Below, one piece after another: positions 23,566-28,461 of a DNA stretch of 28,461 nucleotides. The position numbers and the translations under genes are program-made. Position 1 is the stretch's first letter; every line of letters starts with the position of its first letter. Where the stretch lies: positions 1 to 28,461 of the forward strand of contig DVLW01000203.1 in assembly GCA_018715285.1 (NCBI GenBank), in the 5' to 3' direction. The DNA comes from Candidatus Faecivivens stercoripullorum. Lineage in GTDB: Bacteria; Bacillota; Clostridia; Oscillospirales; Ruminococcaceae. The notes under the pieces are model-generated. The model saw only the letters and a program-made list of their open reading frames with translations, ran no database searches and was not told where the DNA came from.

Positions 23566-24096
23566 TTATTCTCCTTCCTGCGATTCAGCCGGATAATATT
23601 CGAGATTAGGCTCTACCCAGCCATCCGGAGAAGTGACACGCTGATAGTATTCATAGACCGACCGGTTCTTGCAGTAAAATTCCCAGGTTTTTCCCTCATA
23701 TGTAAAGGTAATCCCGACATAGTCTCCGCTGATTTCGGTGACCGTCCCATCTGCTTCCCCTACCGCACTTTCGGCATGGAAGGATATCGACTGTCCAGTC
23801 GGCTCACCGGGACAAAATGGCAGCCGTCTGCCGCTTCCATCAGCCAGGAATCCATACATTGCCCGCCGGTTGATATCCGAAAGGACACAGCGGTTACCTG
23901 ACTGGTCGACCGTTTCGACTGTTGAAGTCTGGCCGCCCATGACATATTCCAGCCGGATCTGATACTGCTGGTAGCTGTAATGGTTGAGCAGCAGCCAGGT
24001 TGCTCCGCCCACCAGTATAACCAGTATCGTCAGCCCGAGTATAATAAAAATCCGTGCGCCCCAGCTGCGTTCCTTTTTGGGAATCTGAATATCCAT
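23566..24096 (-). CDS. Membrane-anchored protein of unknown function (paralogue 1)
   Basis: A 176-residue protein with a short basic cytoplasmic start (KKERSWGAR), one membrane helix (about 16-38) and an outside domain related to that of the downstream gene, so the two arose by tandem duplication. Its outside domain has two cysteines, in NRCVL and FYCKN, which could form a disulfide; the paralogue has Cys at the first of these positions. The start is taken at 24096 with AAGGAG nine bases upstream, since the ATG at 24105 touches that site. Function unknown; the ABC transporter gene next to it is transcribed in the same direction but ends at its own terminator. Confidence 0.82.
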   Translation of the reverse strand: MDIQIPKKERSWGARIFIILGLTILVILVGGATWLLLNHYSYQQYQIRLEYVMGGQTSTVETVDQSGNRCVLSDINRRAMYGFLADGSGRRLPFCPGEPTGQSISFHAESAVGEADGTVTEISGDYVGITFTYEGKTWEFYCKNRSVYEYYQRVTSPDGWVEPNLEYYPAESQEGE

Positions 24097-24125
24097 CTGT
24101 ATCATCTCCTTATATTTCTGAAATT

Positions 24126-24154
24126 ATGGTATCATATTCCAGCCTGGCAGACAA
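24126..24154 (-). promoter_or_regulatory. Probable promoter of the paralogous pair
   Basis: Minus-strand TTGTCT, 17-base spacer, TACCAT. Each element matches consensus at four of six positions. Confidence 0.4.
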
Positions 24155-24214
24155 GGCAGAATACAAAATCTAGGGCTTTTGCTGCAAAAATTAAGGTTTC
24201 CGGCGCTCAATAGA

Positions 24215-24248
24215 CAAAAACTGCCCGGCCCAAACGGACCGGACAGTC
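24215..24248 (-). terminator. Intrinsic terminator of the ABC transporter gene
   Basis: Minus-strand stem CTGTCCGG / CCGGGCAG (one G-T wobble), extended by an inner CC/GG, then TTTTTGTC. It starts 23 bases after the stop. Confidence 0.85.
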
Positions 24249-24271
24249 TGTAAAAAATCGTAAGATAACCG

Positions 24272-27200
24272 TTATTCGCTTCTGAGTGCTTCAACCGGGT
24301 CTTTGCGTGCCGCCATCTTGGACGGAATCAGACCCGAAATAAAGGTCAGCAGCATACTGATCGCAACCAGTATCACCGCACCGACCGGCGGCAGCGCCGC
24401 AAGTCCTGCAATTCCTGTCAGCGCATCAATTATCATATTGATCGGAATCAGCAGCAGCAGTGTAACCACAATTCCGAGCGCACCCGAGCCAAAACCGATA
24501 ATCAGCGTTTCGGCGTTAAAGACGCTGGAGATATCATGCTTGGAAGCACCGATTGCACGCAGTATACCAATCTCCTTTGTACGTTCCAGAACCGAGATAT
24601 AGGTGATAATGCCGATCATGATCGACGAGACAACCAGCGAGATACCGACAAATGCAATCAGGATGTACGAAATCGCATTGATAATCGTCGTGACACTGCT
24701 CATCAGCAGGCCGACCATATCGGTATAATCGATGGTATCCTCTTCCCTTCCTTCGGAACGGCAGAGATCGTTGTAATCTTCAATCATCGCAGTCAGCTCT
24801 TCCTTGTCGGCAAACGACTTCGGAATCAGCTCAATCGAGGTGGGCGAATCAAAGTCCGCTGCACCAAATGCCGAGAGGTTACCGTCATAGGTGTTAGAGG
24901 TCGGCGCCGTGTAGCTTTCCATCAGTGCCCGTACCTCATCCGCCGACATCGACGACAGGTAAGCAAGCTGTTCTTCCGACAGAGTGGACGGGTCAATTCC
25001 CATCTCTTCCAGCACTGCAAGACTGTCGCTTTCGGCGGGTTCTTCATTACCCGGCTGCTGAGACTGTGCTGCCTGAGCAACCCGCATCCATTCGCCGTCG
25101 GTCATCGTCGCAGGGTCCATACCCATCGATTCAGCCAGCGGAGACAGGGCAACTTTCTGCTCCTCAGTCAGTCCGCTTTCGGCTGCCGGCTCGGAAGAAG
25201 TCTCCGGTTCAGTGGACTGGGTCTCAGTCTGGGGCTGTACGACGTCAATGACCCGCTGCCATTCGCTGTCGGTCATCGTTGCAGGGTCCATGCCCATCGA
25301 TTCAGCCGTCGGTGAAAGGGCAATCTTCTGCTCATCGGTCAGAGGCAGCTTGTAGGTGGGAGCTGTCTGGGACGGAGTTTCAGCGGTTTCCGACTCAGCT
25401 TCCGAAGCAGGCTGGCTTTCGACCGCTTCATCCGACGATTCCTCAGCAGGCTGTTCTTCCGGCTGGGTATCTTCTTCCGTCTGTTCAGGCTCCTGTGTCT
25501 GAGCGGACTCAAACGGCTTACCGGTCAGGATATCGGTATCAGGGTTTGCTTTCTGTGCTGCGACGACTTCCGAATCATTCGCCGCATTAATCAGGTATTC
25601 AGTCAGCTCGTGGGTATAGCCGATACCGCCCGAAACGCTGCTGGAACGCTCTGTCTCACGCACGACACCGGTAATCCTCAGCTGCACGCCATTAGCAGCT
25701 GCTTCGGAAATATAATCCGCATCTTCCCGATGATCGGTCCAGACACCGTCTCCGTCGCTGTCGTCAAACAAGTCACAGGACGGTACAACCGAAAAGGTCT
25801 TGCCAATCCATTCATCATAGGTGAAAGTAAGGTCTTCGGTGGTAAAGGTTTCCCCTGAATCAGGATTCATCATCTGTTCAACTTCCTCAAGCGGCTTGAT
25901 ACCAAGGGTATACAGGGTATAGTCGCTGATTTCGTTGTTCGGGCTGATAATCAGCACCGCTTCATCATAGCTCTCCGGCCAGGAACCAGAAAGCAGCTCG
26001 TAGGACGCATCCCGCAAATTCTCATTTTCCCGCAGCTCGGTAAAAACATTATAGCTGTCGGAATATGCCGACATCACCGGATTGACGCTGAGCAGCTCGG
26101 ACATGCCCATCTTGTCGACAACCAGGCTCGGATTGACCTGCTGGGTGGAACCGTCCTCCAGCGTGGTATAGACCATCGGCGTGACACCATACCGATAGGT
26201 AATCTCGTTGGTATACTGCATGACGGTCTCTTCATTTTCGGTCAGGTAGTCCTTGAAAGCCGACAGGTTGTTGGTCTGCACCTCTGCCTGCATCAGCTCG
26301 GTCATATCGCCCATCATATTGCTGGAATAGATCTTGTCAAGATCATGTTCCTCTGACTGGTGCATCTGGGAAGCAGAGGCAAGCATCGAGGTCAGGTCGA
26401 CGGTACTTGCTTCCAGCTGAATCGGGTAGGAAGCGAGTGTATCTTCCTGCACACCGTTGATATACTCCTGTACGCCGTTGGACAGCGACAGAATCAGCGC
26501 AATACCGATGATACCAATCGAACCGGCAAAAGAGGTGAGGATTGTTCTCCCCTTTTTGGTCATCAGGTTGTTGAGCGACAGCGACAGCGCCGTTCCAAAC
26601 GACATCGAGGTTTTCTCATTGGAGATAACCGCCGGCGGCTGTTCCGCTCCGGGGTCATACGGGTCGGTATCGCTCAGAATCTGGCCGTCCTGCATCCGGA
26701 CAATACGGGTGGAATACACTTCTGCAAGTTCCGGGTTATGGGTAACCATGATAACCAGCTTATCCCGCGAAATCTCCCGCAGGATTTCCATAATCTGGAC
26801 GCTGGTCTGGGTATCCAGTGCGCCGGTCGGTTCGTCCGCCAGCAGAATATCCGGATTGTTGACCAGTGCACGGGCAATCGCCACACGCTGCATCTGTCCG
26901 CCCGACATCTGGGAAGGACGCTTGCGGAGCTGGTCGCCAAGGCCAACTTTCTGAAGTGCTTCCGTTGCACGTTTGCGTCTTTCTGCCTTACCGACGCCGG
27001 AAAGGGTCAGGGCAAGTTCAACGTTTGCCAGCACCGACTGGTGCGGAATCAGGTTATAGCTCTGGAAGACAAAGCCGATTCTGTGGTTGCGGTAGCTGTC
27101 CCAATCGCGGTCACGGAATTCCCGTGTTGACCGGCCGTTGATAATCAGGTCGCCGCTGGTGTACTGGTCGAGTCCGCCAATGATATTAAGCAGGGTCGTT

Positions 27201-27331
27201 TTTCCCGAACCGGATGGACCCAGTATCGAAACAAACTCCGTTTCCCGAAAGGAGAGGCTGACGCCATCCAGCGCCTTAACCTGCAGATCTCCTGAAACAT
27301 AGTTTTTTCGGATTTGGTTAAGTTGGAGCAT
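24272..27331 (-). CDS. Fused ABC transporter: MacB-like ATPase plus FtsX-type permease with repeat-bearing loop
   Basis: A 1019-residue single-chain transporter. Residues 1-225 are a LolD/MacB-type ATPase: Walker A GPSGSGKT (38-45), Q-loop Gln90, signature MSGGQ (142-146), Walker B LLADEPTG (163-170) and switch His198. Four membrane helices (about 266-284, 880-905, 943-965, 985-1003) make a MacB/FtsX permease ending in [15 protein letters not shown]. The outside domain between helices 1 and 2 is unusually long (about 590 residues). It includes a Glu/Gln/Ser/Thr-rich linker (608-660), two near-identical 31-residue repeats (664-694 and 721-751) and a worn third (about 771-791). MacB-type exporters move peptides or lipoproteins, or act mechanically on envelope partners. 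The start is chosen at 27331 with AAAGG nine bases upstream. Its own divergent promoter and terminator make it a single-gene unit. Confidence 0.94.
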   Translation of the reverse strand: MLQLNQIRKNYVSGDLQVKALDGVSLSFRETEFVSILGPSGSGKTTLLNIIGGLDQYTSGDLIINGRSTREFRDRDWDSYRNHRIGFVFQSYNLIPHQSVLANVELALTLSGVGKAERRKRATEALQKVGLGDQLRKRPSQMSGGQMQRVAIARALVNNPDILLADEPTGALDTQTSVQIMEILREISRDKLVIMVTHNPELAEVYSTRIVRMQDGQILSDTDPYDPGAEQPPAVISNEKTSMSFGTALSLSLNNLMTKKGRTILTSFAGSIGIIGIALILSLSNGVQEYINGVQEDTLASYPIQLEASTVDLTSMLASASQMHQSEEHDLDKIYSSNMMGDMTELMQAEVQTNNLSAFKDYLTENEETVMQYTNEITYRYGVTPMVYTTLEDGSTQQVNPSLVVDKMGMSELLSVNPVMSAYSDSYNVFTELRENENLRDASYELLSGSWPESYDEAVLIISPNNEISDYTLYTLGIKPLEEVEQMMNPDSGETFTTEDLTFTYDEWIGKTFSVVPSCDLFDDSDGDGVWTDHREDADYISEAAANGVQLRITGVVRETERSSSVSGGIGYTHELTEYLINAANDSEVVAAQKANPDTDILTGKPFESAQTQEPEQTEEDTQPEEQPAEESSDEAVESQPASEAESETAETPSQTAPTYKLPLTDEQKIALSPTAESMGMDPATMTDSEWQRVIDVVQPQTETQSTEPETSSEPAAESGLTEEQKVALSPLAESMGMDPATMTDGEWMRVAQAAQSQQPGNEEPAESDSLAVLEEMGIDPSTLSEEQLAYLSSMSADEVRALMESYTAPTSNTYDGNLSAFGAADFDSPTSIELIPKSFADKEELTAMIEDYNDLCRSEGREEDTIDYTDMVGLLMSSVTTIINAISYILIAFVGISLVVSSIMIGIITYISVLERTKEIGILRAIGASKHDISSVFNAETLIIGFGSGALGIVVTLLLLIPINMIIDALTGIAGLAALPPVGAVILVAISMLLTFISGLIPSKMAARKDPVEALRSE
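25079..25342 (-). repeat. Duplicated segment within the ABC transporter loop
   Basis: Two 93-base units at 25250-25342 and 25079-25171 encode LT(D/E)EQK(I/V)ALSP, then [13 protein letters not shown] and EWxRV, 171 bases apart. The DNA copies are still very similar, so the duplication is fairly recent or is kept by recombination. Confidence 0.85.
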
Positions 27332-27364
27332 TTCTTCCATCCTTTCCAATTAAAATACCAGATC

Positions 27365-27393
27365 ATTTTACAACGGGTTAACCAAAAATGCAA
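27365..27393 (-). promoter_or_regulatory. Promoter of the ABC transporter
   Basis: Minus-strand TTGCAT (27388-27393), 17-base spacer, TAAAAT (27365-27370). Confidence 0.7.
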
Positions 27394-27409
27394 TGAACTG
27401 GTTGTAAAA
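27366..27409. promoter_or_regulatory. Inverted repeat over the ABC promoter, candidate operator
   Basis: TTTTACAACGGGTT (27366-27379) is mirrored by AACTGGTTGTAAAA (27396-27409), 12 of 14 bases matching, with arms exactly 30 bases apart (three helical turns). One arm covers the -10, the other lies just upstream of the -35. It suits a dimeric repressor, possibly one of the GntR or TetR type, but the regulator is not in this window as far as I can tell. Confidence 0.45.
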
Positions 27410-27421
27410 CAAAACCTGGAA

Positions 27422-27450
27422 TTGCACATTTTTCCATAAAGATGTATAAT
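27422..27450 (+). promoter_or_regulatory. Promoter of the DUF3237 gene
   Basis: TTGCAC, 17-base spacer and a perfect TATAAT. It is divergent from the ABC transporter promoter and starts 13 bases past the inverted repeat. Confidence 0.75.
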
Positions 27451-27503
27451 AAAACCAAAATCAAACAATATTTTATATATTATTATAGAAAGGATGACGC
27501 CTG

Positions 27504-27995
27504 ATGTCTGCACCAACCCTCAAAAAACAGTTTGAAATCCGTGTCGAGGTAGCGCCTCCCGTCCTGATCGGTCAGGACGATATTTCCGGCCGCCGCCAGC
27601 TGATCCCGATTCTCTCCGGCACCCTCACCGGTGCCAGCGAAGGAAACTTCCCATCCCTTACCGGTGAAGTCCTGCCGGGCGGTGTCGACAGCCAGGTCAT
27701 CCGGCCGGATGGAAAATGCGAACTGTCAGCGAGATATGGCGTCAGGCTGACAGGCGGTGAATGGGACGGCGCCAGCTTCTATATTGAGAACAATGGATTC
27801 CGTACCGTACCGGAAGAATATGTCCCGCAGGTACTGGCCGGTGGATTTGTCGACCCGTCACTCTATTATTTCTGCACTGTCCCGCAGTTTGAGGTATACG
27901 ACAGCCGTCTGAACTGGCTGAAACAGCGGCTGTTTATCTGCTCGGCAACACGACTTCCCGACGCTGTTATTCTTGGCTATTATACCGTCGAATAA
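27504..27995 (+). CDS. DUF3237 (UPF0311) family protein
   Basis: A 163-residue protein of the DUF3237 family. Diagnostic stretches are FEIRVEVAPP near the start, ISGRRQLIPILSGTLTG, GEVLPGGVDSQVIRPDGKCE and ARYGVRLTGGEWDG, then a family-like ending with YFCTVPQFEVYDSRLNWL. The fold is a beta-barrel; members have been placed near lipocalin-like or isomerase folds, but no activity is established here. No signal peptide or membrane helix. The ATG at 27504 follows GAAAGG. It stands alone between two strong promoters and is divergent from the ABC transporter. Confidence 0.88.
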   Translation: MSAPTLKKQFEIRVEVAPPVLIGQDDISGRRQLIPILSGTLTGASEGNFPSLTGEVLPGGVDSQVIRPDGKCELSARYGVRLTGGEWDGASFYIENNGFRTVPEEYVPQVLAGGFVDPSLYYFCTVPQFEVYDSRLNWLKQRLFICSATRLPDAVILGYYTVE

Positions 27996-28022
27996 TCTCT
28001 TGAAAAAAAATTTAAAAAAGGC

Positions 28023-28051
28023 TTGACAAAATCATCCATCTGCGCTATAAT
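28023..28051 (+). promoter_or_regulatory. tRNA-Pro promoter
   Basis: Perfect TTGACA, 17-base spacer and perfect TATAAT, 45 bases before the tRNA. A CCAC/GTGG hairpin lies in the short leader. Confidence 0.9.
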
Positions 28052-28096
28052 AATAAACGTTGACGCGAAAGCCACCTGAGTGGTAAGCGAAAACGT

Positions 28097-28173
28097 CGGG
28101 GTGTAGCGCAGTTTGGTAGCGTGCATGGTTCGGGTCCATGAGGCCACGAGTTCGAGTCTCGTCACTCCGACCA
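28097..28173 (+). tRNA. tRNA-Pro (anticodon CGG)
   Basis: Acceptor CGGGGTG pairs with CACTCCG (one G-T), followed by A and an encoded CCA. The anticodon stem CATGG/CCATG holds TTCGGGT, so the anticodon is CGG (reads CCG). The T-arm is ACGAG-TTCGAGT-CTCGT. Length 77. Confidence 0.97.
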
Positions 28174-28174
28174 C

Positions 28175-28209
28175 CAAAAGAGATCTGTCTGATGACAGAT
28201 CTCTTTTTT
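28175..28209 (+). terminator. Terminator of tRNA-Pro
   Basis: Stem AAAGAGATCTGTC / GACAGATCTCTTT with loop TGAT and a T run, directly after the CCA. Confidence 0.95.
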
Positions 28210-28344
28210 GTTTTAGTCCATACCTCTTCTTGCATATTACCATATCTAAAATCAATCACTTTTATCCATAATGGAAGGGTCAGTAATCATAACCGCCGGA
28301 TATGGGACATCGGTACCGTTGTGCTCTTTCATATTATAATCTGA
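28210..28344. other. Short AT-rich stretch after tRNA-Pro
   Basis: No gene, promoter or repeat is clear here. A frame crossing the tRNA ends at TGA 28342-28344 and is not coding. The histidine-kinase homology begins directly after this stop, so this may be sequence that replaced the kinase's front part. Confidence 0.4.
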
Positions 28345-28461
28345 TTCAACAACTACTGCATCGCCAATGAAGAAATGCTGAAACAGGTCTGGATCAATCT
28401 TCTGGACAACGCGGTAAAATTCACCCCGGAAGGGGGCGCCGTTGAGGTTTCCATTCAGGAA
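28345..28461 (+). pseudogene. 5'-truncated histidine-kinase ATPase fragment
   Basis: The frame after the stop at 28342-28344 reads FNNYCIANEEMLKQ, then VWINLLDNAVKFTPEGG, which is the N-box region of the HATPase_c domain of sensor histidine kinases (Asn of LLDNA binds Mg-ATP). In an intact kinase this would be preceded by a sensor, membrane helices and the phospho-accepting His domain. None of these is present: a stop codon lies eight codons before NEEML and a tRNA is only 170 bases away. The gene runs off the window end, so whether the rest of the ATPase survives cannot be seen. A start at ATG 28375 could only make a headless domain. Confidence 0.75.

Overview
The window looks like chromosome from a Gram-positive, low-oxygen gut-type Firmicute, most likely a member of the Clostridia/Oscillospirales (Faecalibacterium, Gemmiger or Subdoligranulum relatives). 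This is inferred from AGGAGG-type ribosome binding sites, consensus TTGACA/TATAAT promoters, a membrane-anchored HtrA with an Asn/Gln-rich cytoplasmic tail, cell-wall-binding repeats, PadR and DUF1700-type (HAAS) proteins, a ferredoxin-bearing DUF362 protein and a uvrB-uvrA cluster. I cannot fix the species from sequence alone. Gene content is mostly chromosomal housekeeping and accessory. I see no insertion sequence, CRISPR array, integrase or phage structural gene.

Left part (1-5060): the end of an unknown gene, an HtrA protease on the minus strand, an Old Yellow Enzyme-like protein that lacks the usual active-site histidines, and a tightly coupled pair of alpha/beta hydrolase and hexapeptide acetyltransferase. 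DNA-repair block (5082-11903, minus strand): uvrB, a Nudix hydrolase and uvrA in one direction, preceded by a RadC-family gene with a long acidic N-terminal extension and its own promoter, which contains a LexA-box-like sequence.

Middle (12087-14317): tRNA-Ser(CGA) with its terminator; about 245 bases later the 3' end of that tRNA plus its terminator is repeated, and the bases between the copies are full of hairpins. Next come a kinase of the aminoglycoside/choline phosphotransferase fold whose N-terminus seems to be out of frame, and a peptidoglycan amidase split by a clear one-base frameshift. Minus-strand genes follow: metallophosphoesterase, nitrilase-family hydrolase and an MFS transporter with its own promoter and terminator.

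Right part (17517-28461): a three-gene minus-strand operon (MutT-like Nudix, a tandem exonuclease-BRCT protein, DUF3795), a DUF362 ferredoxin protein divergent from a PadR-HAAS operon, two tandem paralogous membrane-anchored proteins, a 1019-residue fused ABC transporter with repeats in its extracellular loop, a DUF3237 protein divergent from it, tRNA-Pro(CGG), and a 5'-truncated histidine-kinase ATPase fragment running off the end.

The most unusual signal is non-coding. GC-rich segments at 12292-12459, 19911-20196 and 22020-22190 contain short stems closed by a TGT or TGC triloop. Two of them share a 29-base block with paired (compensatory) changes in the stem. One lies beside a duplicated tRNA end, one behind a promoter and one inside the PadR operon. 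They look like an interspersed family of structured repeats rather than genes.
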